Origin: UBA6107 sp964533735
Lineage (GTDB): Bacteria; Chloroflexota; Anaerolineae; Anaerolineales; Anaerolineaceae
Length of the DNA: 64,000 nt
Direction of reading: 5' to 3'
Assembly: GCA_964533735.1 (NCBI GenBank)
Contig: CAZHMD010000001.1
Location: forward strand, 496,001 to 560,000
Shown: positions 18,436 through 27,991 of the stretch, piece after piece
Numbering within the stretch: the stretch's first letter is position 1
How the letters are laid out: every line of letters begins with the position of its first letter
Program-made: the position numbers and the translations under genes
Notes under the pieces: generated by a model
Databases searched by the model: none
What the model was told of the DNA's origin: nothing
Seen by the model: only the letters and a program-made list of their open reading frames with translations

Positions 18436-19839
18436 CTAGATTTTTTTCTTTAGTTCGAGGGTAAGAATCTTTCGAGTGCCTTTGGTGACCTTGAATTTCT
18501 CACTGATTCTGAAACCCGGAATCCACGCGATCTCGCCACCTGAACGGATCAATGGCCATTTCGCGCGCGCCCGCACGGGTAATCCTTCGTTTGTCCAATA
18601 ATCCCCCAGCTTTACGGATTTTCCATTCATCCCGCAAGGGATGAATTTGTCTCCCGGTTTAAATGGTTCCAGGGTTAGGTCTTCTATCAAATCGCTATCC
18701 AAACAGCAGCGCCAGGGATCTGCGCGGTCGATTTCGGTATCCTCGGATGTGGTTAATTTCCATTTTCCATTCAAAATGACATTATTTTGAATATCACTCA
18801 ATGTGGCGCTTCCATTGATTTGTGGCCAAAGATCGTCCAAAGGTTCATTACGATCGCACAGTACCGCATATTGCTTCTTGTACTTGAATAGTTCAAGACC
18901 CGCAACCAGGTCAATGTGCTCGCCCTGGGGTTCCTGCTGTAAGAACCGTGCAGCTCTGGTGATGATTTCATGTGAAATATTCGGGGTATCAGGTTGGAGG
19001 TAATGAATCATCGATAGGATCATCCGCCGTAAAATCGCCGGGTGCAGATCTGTGGTTTTCTCAAGTGAAAAAATAATATAGTGATCGTTCTTTTCAAAGA
19101 GAGAGGTTTCAAATGCAGTCCTCATGATCTTCTGCAAATAGTCATCTTCAATCTGTACCACATCCGCCATTTTAATGAGCCGTGCTTTTACCTGGGGGTT
19201 GTAGGAGGTTAAGATTGGGATTAGCTCGTTGCGAATTCGATTGCGGTAATACAGCGTATCCTCATTTGATTTATCAATTACCGGTTTCAATCCTCTTTCA
19301 CTGCAATAATCAAGAATATCTTTTCGCGACATGCTGAGCAGTGGACGAACCAGTGGGATCGCATCACTCCACTCATTCAACCCTTGTCGTTGCTCCATAC
19401 CCTTTAATCCAGTTAACCCACTCCCTCGCAACAAATGCATCAGGATCGTCTCCACCTGGTCATCTGCATTGTGTGCCACCAAAACAGCCTGCGCCCCTTC
19501 CTTCTCAGCCAGTTCAAACAGGAATTCGTAGCGGAGTTTTCTGCCGGCTTCCTCAATCGACAAATGGGCTTCCCTGGCAATTTTGGCAACATCCTTTTTG
19601 CTCACAATACATGGGGTTGACCGTGTAGTGCAGAATTGCGCCACAATCTCGGCTTCCTGTACTGCTTCTGGTCGAAGACCGTGATTCAAGTGCCCTACAA
19701 TGACTTTGAATCCATTTTGAATGAGCATATCCAGCATGCAGAGGCTGTCAGGGCCGCCTGATACTCCGGCTATCACTGGCACTTTAATATCCAGTCCACA
19801 CCTGGTCTCCAAAATTTCCCTTACCCGGCTGAGTTCCAT
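18436..19839 (-). CDS. tilS: tRNA(Ile)-lysidine synthetase TilS
   Basis: 467 residues. The PP-loop SGGPDS (27-32) marks the ATP-pyrophosphatase domain that activates C34 of tRNA-Ile(CAU) for lysidine addition. HNADDQVETILMHLLRGSGLTGLKGM is the next conserved stretch (positions about 122-147). A middle TilS domain follows, and the C-terminal TilS_C domain is recognisable in FKPGDKF and WIPGFRISEKF. It is the full long form. A perfect TATAAT with extended -10 (TGC) ends six bases before the ATG, so the message is probably leaderless. Confidence 0.95.
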   Translation of the reverse strand: MELSRVREILETRCGLDIKVPVIAGVSGGPDSLCMLDMLIQNGFKVIVGHLNHGLRPEAVQEAEIVAQFCTTRSTPCIVSKKDVAKIAREAHLSIEEAGRKLRYEFLFELAEKEGAQAVLVAHNADDQVETILMHLLRGSGLTGLKGMEQRQGLNEWSDAIPLVRPLLSMSRKDILDYCSERGLKPVIDKSNEDTLYYRNRIRNELIPILTSYNPQVKARLIKMADVVQIEDDYLQKIMRTAFETSLFEKNDHYIIFSLEKTTDLHPAILRRMILSMIHYLQPDTPNISHEIITRAARFLQQEPQGEHIDLVAGLELFKYKKQYAVLCDRNEPLDDLWPQINGSATLSDIQNNVILNGKWKLTTSEDTEIDRADPWRCCLDSDLIEDLTLEPFKPGDKFIPCGMNGKSVKLGDYWTNEGLPVRARAKWPLIRSGGEIAWIPGFRISEKFKVTKGTRKILTLELKKKI

Positions 19840-19845
19840 GATGGC

Positions 19846-19851
19846 ATTATA
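19846..19851 (-). promoter_or_regulatory. -10 element, probable leaderless start of tilS
   Basis: On the reverse strand TGCTATAAT is followed by six bases and the ATG at 19839. There is no Shine-Dalgarno. Confidence 0.65.
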
Positions 19852-19944
19852 GCATCATAAAAAAATGATAAATTATCATAAAGGCGCTTGCTGCCGCTGC
19901 CGGATTATGCTAGACTATTTAAACAATTACCCAAAGGTGGAAAT

Positions 19945-21096
19945 ATGCCAGAGAAAATTTTGATCGTTGACGATGATGCTGAAACCCTGAGACTGATCGG
20001 CATGATGCTCGAGCGCCAGGGGTTTGAAGTAATTCGCCTGAACAATGGCATCCAGGCGAGTGAAGTTGCCAATAATCAAAAGCCTGATTTGATCGTCCTG
20101 GATGTGATGATGCCGGATATGGATGGCTACCAGGTGACACGCCAGTTACGCAGCGAGCCATCGTTAATGGATATCCCTATTTTAATGTTTACCGCAAAAA
20201 GCCAGGTGAACGATAAGGTGATTGGGTACGAAGCCGGTGTTGATGATTATCTTACGAAACCAGTTCACCCGGCGGAACTTGTCGCTCATATTCGGGCATT
20301 GCTCTCCCGTACGCGCGTCCGCCCGGCTTCCCCGGAACCAATTCAAAAAGGATATGTGCTTGGAATTGTCAGTTCCCGGGGTGGAATGGGAGTATCTACA
20401 CTGGCTCTTAACCTGGCTTCCAGCCTGGCAAAAAATACCAAAAATGACGTGATTGCAGCTGAGCTTCGTCCCGGTCAGGGTACATGGTCAATAGACCTGG
20501 GATTGCCAAACGAGTCGGGTTTGTCTATGCTCTTAAAATCGAAATCCACCGAGATTACCCCGGAACTGGTGGAACGAAATCTGACGAGTACAACTTTTGG
20601 AACTCGCTTGTTATGTGCTTCCAACAGCCGTCGCGATGTTGATTTCGCTTTACTCCCCAATCAACTCCAGGCAATTGTTCAAAGTTTGAGTTCGCTCTCT
20701 CCAGTCGTTGTCCTTGATATCGGTACGCCCATGCTGCCTGGCTTTGAAGAAATTTGCGCTTTATGCAAAGAGATCATTGTCCTAACGGAACCGCAATTGA
20801 ATACGGTAAAGAGAACTCATTTCCTCCTTGAGGAACTAAGTAACATGCCTCAAAGCACAGGTCGCACAATTGAGTTGGTTTTATATAACCATACCCCTTC
20901 AAGTGTATTGCTCTCAATGGCAAAAGTGAGTGAACTCCTCAATGGAATTCCCATCAATGTCATGATCCCTCCTGTGCCAGAATTGACAATCCAGTCAAAT
21001 AATAAATATCTCCCGCTTACCTTGCTGCAGCCGGACGGCTTGTTCACTAACCAGGTTCAAATGCTGGCAAAACTGATCCAATCACATATCATGTAA
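19945..21096 (+). CDS. Response regulator fused to a ParA/CpaE-like domain
   Basis: 383 residues from the ATG at 19945, nine bases after ggtgg; an upstream in-frame start at 19888 lacks a binding site. The receiver domain (1-125) has the acidic pair DDD (9-11), phospho-acceptor Asp53 (VLDVMMPDMDG) and the conserved Lys in YLTKPVHP. After a linker, residues about 140-380 resemble the MinD/ParA fold of CpaE. The deviant Walker A reads SSRGGMGVSTLALN, so both conserved lysines are replaced (Arg and Val). No sensor kinase is adjacent. CpaE-type proteins localise pilus or secretion machinery; no pilus genes are seen here. Confidence 0.82.
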   Translation: MPEKILIVDDDAETLRLIGMMLERQGFEVIRLNNGIQASEVANNQKPDLIVLDVMMPDMDGYQVTRQLRSEPSLMDIPILMFTAKSQVNDKVIGYEAGVDDYLTKPVHPAELVAHIRALLSRTRVRPASPEPIQKGYVLGIVSSRGGMGVSTLALNLASSLAKNTKNDVIAAELRPGQGTWSIDLGLPNESGLSMLLKSKSTEITPELVERNLTSTTFGTRLLCASNSRRDVDFALLPNQLQAIVQSLSSLSPVVVLDIGTPMLPGFEEICALCKEIIVLTEPQLNTVKRTHFLLEELSNMPQSTGRTIELVLYNHTPSSVLLSMAKVSELLNGIPINVMIPPVPELTIQSNNKYLPLTLLQPDGLFTNQVQMLAKLIQSHIM

Positions 21097-21115
21097 TAAC
21101 ATGTTTTACCTCAAC

Positions 21116-21152
21116 AAAAAAACTGTCCGGATAAAAAAACCGGACAGTTTTT
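21116..21152. terminator. Bidirectional terminator
   Basis: A 10-bp perfect stem AACTGTCCGG / CCGGACAGTT with an A-rich loop, flanked by an A-run and a T-run. It separates the convergent REC-ParA and mutL genes. Confidence 0.88.
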
Positions 21153-21207
21153 ACTAAAGTAGACAATTTGGATAATTCAACACTCTTGCATTTTCACTCC
21201 AGCGATA

Positions 21208-22953
21208 CTAACGTGCACCCCGCCTGCCAAATTGCCGTTCCAAAAGATCCACAGATAAATGAATCATCGTCGGTCGTCCGTGCGGGCACGTCCGTGGTGC
21301 AGAACAGGATTCGAGATCTCTCAATAATGCGACCTGCTCTTCATGTGAGAGTACCTGCCCTCCTTTAACCGCCATTCGTTTACAGATCCTGGCAATCAAG
21401 CGTGCCTCCTCATATCCTTTCAGAGGCGTTTCGTCCTCTTCAAAATCTTCAACAAGGCATCGAATGGCTGTACTTGGGTCTTTTCCCATGAATAGTGCAG
21501 GGATGGCTGTTATTCTGAACAGGTTGGCACCAAATTCTTCTATACCAAATCCAAAATTGACTAATGCGGGGAGATTTTTTGCGACCAACCGTGAAGAGGA
21601 TGCGTCCAATTGTACCAGTTGCGGCTCCAACAGATTTTGCGATTCAATTTTCGCGTCTTTCCCGGTGAATTTCTCAAAAAGAATTCGTTCATGCGCGGCG
21701 TGTTGGTCGATTAAATACAGCCCGTCCGGTCCTTCTGCCACCAGGTAAACTGCTCCAATTTGACCAATGACCCGCAGCAAAGGGATCGTCTCCGACACGG
21801 TTGTTATTCCGTTTTGCGGTGTCATTTCTTCAACATTCCCGCTGTCTGAACCACTCTCTGCCGGGATTGGTTTCCCCCAATCCAGTCCAGGGTTTTGCCA
21901 CACTGAGCCAGATGAGAAATCTGTGGTTGCCCTTTGCCATCCACCGGGGTTCATCTGCGGAACTGGTGAATAAGCCAGCAGTGCCCGCCTAACTGCCCTT
22001 TGGATAGTCGTGAAGAGCAAGTCCGGCTGCTTAAACCTCACTTCTGCTTTCGCTGGGTGAACATTTACGTCCACTTCTTCCGGGTCAAGCGTGATGGAGA
22101 GAAAAGTAACCGGGTATCGGCCTACCATCAAATACGATTGATAAGCCTTGATCAATGCGGTGGATAAAGCGATGTCCTGGATCCAGCGTCCGTTAACAAA
22201 AAAAATGATTTCTTTGCGGTTCGACCTGGTAATTGAGGTGGGGCTTATATACCCGGTCAACCTGATACCATCGGCATCAAAAACCACTTCCAACATCTGC
22301 TGGCTTAGGTCAACACCGTATAACTGCGCAAGGATCTCCCGCCGATTGCCATTACCGGAAGTCTGCAGGATGTTTTTTCCGTCGACTATAAGCTTAAAGG
22401 CAATATCCGGGTAGGCAAGCGCATACCTTGTGATCATTGTCTCGATTTGTTGTTTTTCCGTCTGGTCTTTCTTCAGGAATTTCAAGCGCGCTGGAGTATT
22501 ATAAAAAAGGTCCATCACCCGCACAACAGTTCCGGGGGGTACCCCAACCATCTCAGTTGCATGGATTTTTCCACCATCCACCAATACCCGACCGCCTTGT
22601 TGTTCACGCGGGTCGTGTGAGGTGATCACCATTCGCGCAACCGATCCAATTGAAGCCAGGGCTTCTCCCCGGAATCCAAGAGTGTGGATGTGAAACAGGT
22701 CTGATGCTGTTAGCAATTTGCTGGTGGAATGCCTCGCCACAGCCAGCGCCAACTGATCGTATTCGATCCCTGCACCGTCATCCGATACCTCGATTAATCT
22801 TTTACCTGCTTCTTCAATCTGGATGCTGATCTTTGTTGCCCCTGCGTCTATGGCATTCTCCATCAACTCCTTAACCACCGACGCAGGTCTCTCAACCACC
22901 TCCCCGGCCGCTATCTGTGAAGCTACTTCGTCAGGCAATATGTGAATGGGCAT
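21208..22953 (-). CDS. mutL: DNA mismatch repair endonuclease MutL
   Basis: 581 residues starting MPIHILPDEVASQIAAGEVV at 22953. A longer in-frame start at 23034 would add unconserved residues and cross the promoter. The N-terminal GHKL ATPase has ELMENAIDAGA, DDGAGI and GFRGEALASI. The C-terminal dimerisation domain carries the metal-binding endonuclease motif DQHAAHERILFE and the CPHGRPT motif, so this MutL should nick DNA itself, as in bacteria lacking MutH. The gene diverges from the HAD gene, and both starts sit 6-7 bases from a -10 hexamer. mutS is not in this window. Confidence 0.96.
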   Translation of the reverse strand: MPIHILPDEVASQIAAGEVVERPASVVKELMENAIDAGATKISIQIEEAGKRLIEVSDDGAGIEYDQLALAVARHSTSKLLTASDLFHIHTLGFRGEALASIGSVARMVITSHDPREQQGGRVLVDGGKIHATEMVGVPPGTVVRVMDLFYNTPARLKFLKKDQTEKQQIETMITRYALAYPDIAFKLIVDGKNILQTSGNGNRREILAQLYGVDLSQQMLEVVFDADGIRLTGYISPTSITRSNRKEIIFFVNGRWIQDIALSTALIKAYQSYLMVGRYPVTFLSITLDPEEVDVNVHPAKAEVRFKQPDLLFTTIQRAVRRALLAYSPVPQMNPGGWQRATTDFSSGSVWQNPGLDWGKPIPAESGSDSGNVEEMTPQNGITTVSETIPLLRVIGQIGAVYLVAEGPDGLYLIDQHAAHERILFEKFTGKDAKIESQNLLEPQLVQLDASSSRLVAKNLPALVNFGFGIEEFGANLFRITAIPALFMGKDPSTAIRCLVEDFEEDETPLKGYEEARLIARICKRMAVKGGQVLSHEEQVALLRDLESCSAPRTCPHGRPTMIHLSVDLLERQFGRRGAR

Positions 22954-22959
22954 AGGCAA

Positions 22960-22965
22960 ATTATA
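22960..22965 (-). promoter_or_regulatory. -10 element, probable leaderless start of mutL
   Basis: On the reverse strand a perfect TATAAT is followed by six bases (TTGCCT) and the ATG at 22953, leaving no room for a Shine-Dalgarno. Confidence 0.65.
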
Positions 22966-23019
22966 ATGGATTCGCCTCTTTAGAATTGTGCAGAACGCCA
23001 TTCTGAAACCAAATTCGGT

Positions 23020-23025
23020 TATACT
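23020..23025 (+). promoter_or_regulatory. -10 element, probable leaderless start of the HAD gene
   Basis: TATACT ends seven bases before the ATG at 23033; no Shine-Dalgarno is present. It is divergent from the mutL promoter about 55 bases away. Confidence 0.6.
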
Positions 23026-23032
23026 CTGAACC

Positions 23033-23689
23033 ATGTGCTTTGAAGTGATGTTCTTCGATCTTGATGAAACCCTCTACCCCTCCAGGACTGGTATCTGGGA
23101 TGCAATTGGTGTCCGCATGGACACATACATTATCGACCGTCTGGGGATTGAGGTGAAGGACGTTTCCGCCTTTCGTGAAAATCTTTTCCAGCGCTACGGA
23201 ACCACACTCAGGGGGCTGCGCGAGGAATATCGTATTGATGAGAATGATTTCCTGGCATTTGTGCATGATATTCCCCTTAATCGTTATTTGGAAACGGATC
23301 CAAAGCTAGCCGCAGTCCTGGAATTGTTACCGGAACCCAAGGTCATCTTCACCAATGCGGATGCGAATCACGCTGTGCGCGTTCTGCGAACTCTGGGAGT
23401 AAATTCTTTTTTTGACCAGGTCATTGATATCCATCGCATCCATCCCTACTGTAAACCCATGGTTGAAGCCTTCCAACTCGCGCTGCAGGCTGCTGGGGTG
23501 AAAGATCCCGCCAAAGGTGTCATGATCGATGACGCTGAGCGGAATCTCCGCGTTGCACACGACCTGGGAATGTACACTATCCGCGTCGGTTCTGCGGAGC
23601 GATCCGATTTCATAGATGCTGCCATCCCTTCCATCCACGATTTACCGCTTGTAATTCCGTTGAACCAAACGAGGAGTCTGGGTGGTTGA
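23033..23689 (+). CDS. HAD-superfamily phosphatase (pyrimidine 5'-nucleotidase type)
   Basis: 218 residues with all HAD motifs: motif I FFDLDETLYP (Asp nucleophile and general acid), motif II IFTNAD, motif III Lys in the KPMVEAF segment, and motif IV MIDDAERNL. The DLDETLYP signature and the cap segment between motifs I and II match the pyrimidine 5'-nucleotidase group (SDT1/YjjG-like), which dephosphorylates UMP/CMP or damaged nucleotides. The substrate is inferred only. Its 3' end overlaps the next gene by 8 bases. Confidence 0.85.
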   Translation: MCFEVMFFDLDETLYPSRTGIWDAIGVRMDTYIIDRLGIEVKDVSAFRENLFQRYGTTLRGLREEYRIDENDFLAFVHDIPLNRYLETDPKLAAVLELLPEPKVIFTNADANHAVRVLRTLGVNSFFDQVIDIHRIHPYCKPMVEAFQLALQAAGVKDPAKGVMIDDAERNLRVAHDLGMYTIRVGSAERSDFIDAAIPSIHDLPLVIPLNQTRSLGG

Positions 23690-23933
23690 ACCTCTTTCTC
23701 CCCTTGCCTGGGTCTTGATCATCCTGCTGGCTGTTTTCATTATCGGCATCAACCTCAGTCTATTCCTCGGGATTCGCAAGAAAAAACCAACAGATAACTG
23801 GGTTGAGCGTCTCATAAATGCTCGGGATACAGCCCGTAATCCTTTTGGCAAAGAAAACGAAAAGATGGATGAATTAAGCAAAAAAGTAAGGGAACTGGAA
23901 AGCAAAAAAGAAAATGACGTCCATGAAAATTAA
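23682..23933 (+). CDS. Small single-pass membrane protein, 83 aa
   Basis: The GTG start at 23682 is preceded by gaggag and overlaps the HAD stop. One N-terminal transmembrane helix (about 9-31, WVLIILLAVFIIGINLSLFLGI) is followed by a charged cytoplasmic tail predicted to be a coiled coil (MDELSKKVRELESKK). I know no family. Its position between a phosphatase and a periplasmic protease suggests co-transcription, but no function follows from that. Confidence 0.65.
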   Translation: MVEPLSPLAWVLIILLAVFIIGINLSLFLGIRKKKPTDNWVERLINARDTARNPFGKENEKMDELSKKVRELESKKENDVHEN

Positions 23934-23954
23934 GTTGGTATTTGGAGAGATAAA

Positions 23955-25199
23955 ATGAACGAGCAAAAAACTGTGCGCATCGTCCTCGCGATACTTATTG
24001 GTTTTGTCCTGGTAGCGGGTTCTTTTTCAGGTGGAGTTCTGGTTGGTTGGTTGTTGCCGCAGCGGTCTTCGCTGGAATCACCATTGACGCCAATTGATCC
24101 CACCGTCAGTGCCACAGCAACCAGCGTACCAGGTGACCTTGAGGATCTTTTTGCTCCATTCTGGGAAACCTGGGACATAGTCCATGAACAATATGTTGAT
24201 CAACCCGTTGACGATCTGAAGATGATGCAGGGTGCCATTTCTGGCATGCTTGACGCGTTGGGTGATGAGCACACAGGGTATATGGATCCCGAAACCTTTG
24301 TTGAAGCCACACGCCCGCTCGATGGTTCTTACGAGGGTATTGGTGCCTATGTCGATGTTACCGGAGATTACCTAACCATCATCAGCCCAATGCCGGGCTC
24401 GCCTGCTGAGGCTGCAGGTCTCAAGGCTGCCGACAGGGTTATTATGATCGACGGCAAAGATATGACCGGCATTGATCCGAGCGTGGCACTGAAATCCGTT
24501 TTAGGTCCTGCGGGAACTCAGGTAATCTTAACCATTCAACGTGGTGAAGAAAATGAGATTCTTGAATTCACCATCACCCGGGCAACCATTGATCTTCCTT
24601 CTGTTGAAGGAAAAATGCTGGATAACAATATCGCTTATATCTCGATAAGCACTTTTGGCGAAAACACCACTGACCTGTTGAAAGAGACTCTGCGTGAGTT
24701 GCTTGTTAATAACCCTAAAGGACTTATCCTTGACCTGCGTTACAACACAGGGGGGTATCTCGTTACTGCCATCGAAGTGATCTCCCAGTTCATCCCTGAA
24801 GGTGTCGTCATGTACGAGGTCGAGGGGGATGGAACTGAAACAGTTTACGAAGCCCTCCCTGGCGGACTTGCCACTGAGATTCCGCTGGTTGTCTTGGTCA
24901 ATGAAGGCTCTGCCTCTGCATCCGAGATTACCGCAGGAGCTATCCAGGATTTTGGTAGAGGAGCGCTGGTTGGAGTGACCACCTATGGTAAAGGTTCTGT
25001 TCAAAACTGGATCCCGCTAGATAATAACCAGGGTGCAGTTCGCGTAACAATTGCCCGCTGGCTTACTCCCAACCACCGCCAGATCCACAAGGTTGGGCTT
25101 ACTCCAGATTATGTTGTGGAAATTACAGATGCCGATATTGAAGCCGGTAAGGACCCTCAGTTGGATAAAGCCATTGAAGTTCTCTTATCGGGGCAGTAA
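23955..25199 (+). CDS. S41 family carboxy-terminal processing protease (Ctp)
   Basis: 414 residues: an N-terminal signal-anchor (about 8-32), the Ctp N-domain, a PDZ domain (about 110-200; SYEGIGAYVD, GSPAEAAGLKAADRVIMIDG), and the S41 catalytic core. The catalytic Ser lies in NEGSASASEI and the general-base Lys in TTYGKGSVQ. The domain order is as usual for CtpA/B. It is exported, cleaving substrates on the outer face. gagag-type spacing before the ATG supports the start. Confidence 0.95.
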   Translation: MNEQKTVRIVLAILIGFVLVAGSFSGGVLVGWLLPQRSSLESPLTPIDPTVSATATSVPGDLEDLFAPFWETWDIVHEQYVDQPVDDLKMMQGAISGMLDALGDEHTGYMDPETFVEATRPLDGSYEGIGAYVDVTGDYLTIISPMPGSPAEAAGLKAADRVIMIDGKDMTGIDPSVALKSVLGPAGTQVILTIQRGEENEILEFTITRATIDLPSVEGKMLDNNIAYISISTFGENTTDLLKETLRELLVNNPKGLILDLRYNTGGYLVTAIEVISQFIPEGVVMYEVEGDGTETVYEALPGGLATEIPLVVLVNEGSASASEITAGAIQDFGRGALVGVTTYGKGSVQNWIPLDNNQGAVRVTIARWLTPNHRQIHKVGLTPDYVVEITDADIEAGKDPQLDKAIEVLLSGQ

Positions 25200-25252
25200 A
25201 CAATGTTATTATTGTTAGGACTAATCAGTAACAATCGTTAGTCAAGTCTTAA

Positions 25253-25281
25253 TTGACGAATCAACCAGCACGGGGTATAAT
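25253..25281 (+). promoter_or_regulatory. Near-consensus sigma70 promoter of the S1 gene
   Basis: TTGACG (25253-25258), a 17-base spacer and a perfect TATAAT (25276-25281), with gggag before the ATG at 25319. One of the strongest promoters in the window. Confidence 0.8.
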
Positions 25282-25318
25282 CACCCCTCGCTGATAATAG
25301 ACGTTGGGAGAGTGACTT

Positions 25319-26161
25319 ATGGACGACAGTGTTGTGGCGGATTCAAACCGCGCAATCGAACCAAAAATGCAATACACTGGAAAGGTGATCAAGGTTAGCC
25401 TTGCCGGTGCTGTAATCGATATCGGTTTGGAAAAACCTGCAGTCCTTCACATTTCCCAAATTATTTCCCCTGATAACACACCCGTGAAACGCGTTGAAGA
25501 CGTCCTTACTGTCGGCAGCGATGTTCAGGTTTGGGTGAAACGCGTTATGAAGAAAGATGGTGAAGAACGCGTTGAATTGACCATGCTTCAGCCCCTGGCC
25601 CTTGAATGGCGTGAGTTAAAAGTCGGCAGCGCAGTAAAAGGTAAAGTCGTCCGACTTGAAAAATTTGGCGCTTTTGTTGAGATAGGCGCTGAACGACCGG
25701 GTCTTGTTCATATTAGTGAAATGGCCCATGGTTATGTCAAGGTCCCCGGTGATGTTGTAAAAGAAGGCGACGAAATTGAAGCCCAGATCCTTGAGATCAA
25801 CCGCAAAAAGAAACAGATCAAGTTGAGCATTAAAGCACTGCAGCCGGAACCTGAGGTTGTAGTAGAAGAAAAACCTAAACCCGCTCCCAGGCCTGCGAAG
25901 ACATTTGACGACAGCAACCGCGACCGGAAACCAGCACGCAAACCCCGTCCATCAGGTGGAGAATCCAATGCAGCGATTATGGAAGCTGTCAACGCTTCTT
26001 CTGAACCTGACCTGACAATGATGGAATTAGCCCTTCAGGCTGCCATGCAAAAAGCAAAAACAAAAAGGCAGAGAAGCGAAACACGAAAAATTAAAACGAG
26101 GGATGCTGAACAGGAAGACATCCTGGAACGCACCCTGAAGAACAAAGCCAAGAATGACTGA
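25319..26161 (+). CDS. S1 RNA-binding-domain protein (two S1 repeats)
   Basis: 280 residues with two S1 OB-folds (about 17-85 and 96-170; each with the pattern GKV, GAFVEIG, GLVHISEM). A Pro/Lys/Arg-rich, likely disordered tail follows, ending in a basic helix (QKAKTKRQRSETRKIKTR). It is much shorter than ribosomal protein S1 (four to six repeats) and resembles small S1 proteins of the YhcA/RpsA-like type that bind RNA. A strong promoter and terminator flank it, so it is monocistronic and probably highly expressed. Confidence 0.88.
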   Translation: MDDSVVADSNRAIEPKMQYTGKVIKVSLAGAVIDIGLEKPAVLHISQIISPDNTPVKRVEDVLTVGSDVQVWVKRVMKKDGEERVELTMLQPLALEWRELKVGSAVKGKVVRLEKFGAFVEIGAERPGLVHISEMAHGYVKVPGDVVKEGDEIEAQILEINRKKKQIKLSIKALQPEPEVVVEEKPKPAPRPAKTFDDSNRDRKPARKPRPSGGESNAAIMEAVNASSEPDLTMMELALQAAMQKAKTKRQRSETRKIKTRDAEQEDILERTLKNKAKND

Positions 26162-26170
26162 TCAAAACCT

Positions 26171-26198
26171 AAAACCATCCCCCCGAGGGGTGGTTTTT
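26171..26198 (+). terminator. Terminator of the S1 gene
   Basis: Stem AAAACCATCCCC / GGGGTGGTTTT with one bulged T, followed by a T-run, 10 bases after the stop codon. Confidence 0.85.
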
Positions 26199-26269
26199 CA
26201 TTACCTGTGATTGTTCGGTGCACCCGCTGAATTTTTCTTGTAGAATGGTTATTAGGGTATTGGAGCGAT

Positions 26270-27916
26270 ATGATGCCGATAAAATACATTTTTTTCACTG
26301 GTGGAGTAGTAAGTTCAGTTGGCAAAGGAGTTACCGCTGCGGCAGTCGGCAGGCTTCTTAAAGAGCGTGGTTTCAAAGTCGCCGTGCAAAAGCTTGACCC
26401 TTATATCAATGTTGATCCTGGCACCATGAGCCCTTACCAGCATGGCGAAGTCTTCGTGCTTGATGATGGTGCTGAAACCGATCTTGACCTGGGGCATTAC
26501 GAACGCTTTATCGATATTCGCTTGAACAAGGAATGTAATGTCACCACGGGGCAGGTCTATGCTGAAGTAATTGCCAAGGAAAGGCGTGGTGATTATCTGG
26601 GAGGAACCATCCAGGTGATCCCGCACATCACCAACGAGATTAAACGCCGCATCGCCATGGTCGGGAAGTTATCCGATGCTGAGATCGTGCTGGTGGAAGT
26701 TGGTGGAACTGTCGGTGACATTGAGAGCCTGCCGTTCCTTGAAGCCCTCAGGCAGTTGCGTAATGATCTGGGCAGAGAAAACACCCTCTACATTCACGTC
26801 ACCTGGCTGCCCTACATCGGTGCCACCAGTGAATTAAAAACCAAGCCAACTCAACATTCAGTTAAAGAATTACGCTCTATCGGCATCTCGCCGGATATGA
26901 TTGTGGCACGCAGTGACAATCCGATCGAAGAAAGCGTTTGTGAGAAGATCGCACAATTCTGCGATGTTGAACGGCGCGCAGTCATCCCTATGATCACTGC
27001 CCCTATCCTTTACGAAATTCCCCTCCTGCTTGAAAAAGCAAGTGTGGGGGAATACATCCTCGAACGCTTGAAATTATCCACCAAAAAGACTCCTGATTGG
27101 AAGCCCTGGCAGCACCTTGTGGATCAAACCAAAAAGGACAAACCCGTTGTTTCCATCGCCCTAGTCGGTAAATACGTGGAATTACACGACGCATACATCA
27201 GTGTCCGTGAAGCGCTCAAACATGCTGCCCTGGCTCTCGGGGTCGACCTTGATCTCAAATGGATTCATTCTGTTGACCTCGAAAAGGGATCAGTCCCGGA
27301 GATCCTGAAAAGCGCTGATGGAATACTTGTTCCCGGTGGGTTTGGCAGCCGTGGCATCGAAGGAAAGATCAACGCCATTCGCTTTGCCCGTCAAAATTCT
27401 ATTCCATTTTTTGGCTTATGCCTGGGTATGCAGCTGCAGGTGGTGGAATTTTCACGCGAGATACTTAAAAATGAAAAAGCTAATTCATCAGAATTTGATC
27501 AGTCTACCACACACCCGGTGATTGACCTGATGCCTGAACAAAAAGAGATCACCGATCTTGGCGGCACAATGCGTCTTGGATTGTATCCTTGTCAATTGCA
27601 GCCCGGCACTATTGCCCGTAAGGCTTACGGGGTGGCACTTGTTAAGGAGAGGCACCGCCATCGATTTGAATTGAACAACCATTACCGCCCTCAATTGGAG
27701 GCGAATGGATTGATCTGTTCAGGGCTTTCGCCTGATGGAAAACTTGTTGAGATAGTAGAATTAAAAGAGCACCCATTCATGGTCGGCACCCAGTTCCACC
27801 CCGAATTCCTTTCGCGGCCCACAAGACCGCATCCGTTATTCATTCAATTCGTGCGTGCGGTTTGTATCAGGTCAGGAGTTCCCATCCAGGAGCCGCCCCC
27901 CGTTCGCGAAGACTGA
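26270..27916 (+). CDS. pyrG: CTP synthase PyrG
   Basis: 548 residues, normal full length. The N-terminal amidoligase domain begins YIFFTGGVVSSVGKG (P-loop-like) and includes the KLDPYINVDPGTMSP and GGTVGDIES signatures. The C-terminal glutamine amidotransferase has the nucleophile Cys in GLCLGMQ and the His/Glu pair in GTQFHPEF. It makes CTP from UTP and glutamine. An ATG at 26273 is an equally possible start. It is followed after 75 bases by eno. Confidence 0.97.
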   Translation: MMPIKYIFFTGGVVSSVGKGVTAAAVGRLLKERGFKVAVQKLDPYINVDPGTMSPYQHGEVFVLDDGAETDLDLGHYERFIDIRLNKECNVTTGQVYAEVIAKERRGDYLGGTIQVIPHITNEIKRRIAMVGKLSDAEIVLVEVGGTVGDIESLPFLEALRQLRNDLGRENTLYIHVTWLPYIGATSELKTKPTQHSVKELRSIGISPDMIVARSDNPIEESVCEKIAQFCDVERRAVIPMITAPILYEIPLLLEKASVGEYILERLKLSTKKTPDWKPWQHLVDQTKKDKPVVSIALVGKYVELHDAYISVREALKHAALALGVDLDLKWIHSVDLEKGSVPEILKSADGILVPGGFGSRGIEGKINAIRFARQNSIPFFGLCLGMQLQVVEFSREILKNEKANSSEFDQSTTHPVIDLMPEQKEITDLGGTMRLGLYPCQLQPGTIARKAYGVALVKERHRHRFELNNHYRPQLEANGLICSGLSPDGKLVEIVELKEHPFMVGTQFHPEFLSRPTRPHPLFIQFVRAVCIRSGVPIQEPPPVRED

Positions 27917-27991
27917 CCTGCAATAAATTGTGTATTATACTTGCACTGTTTTGGGAATTATTTTCGTAATCACATAAAAAGGACGGATAAA

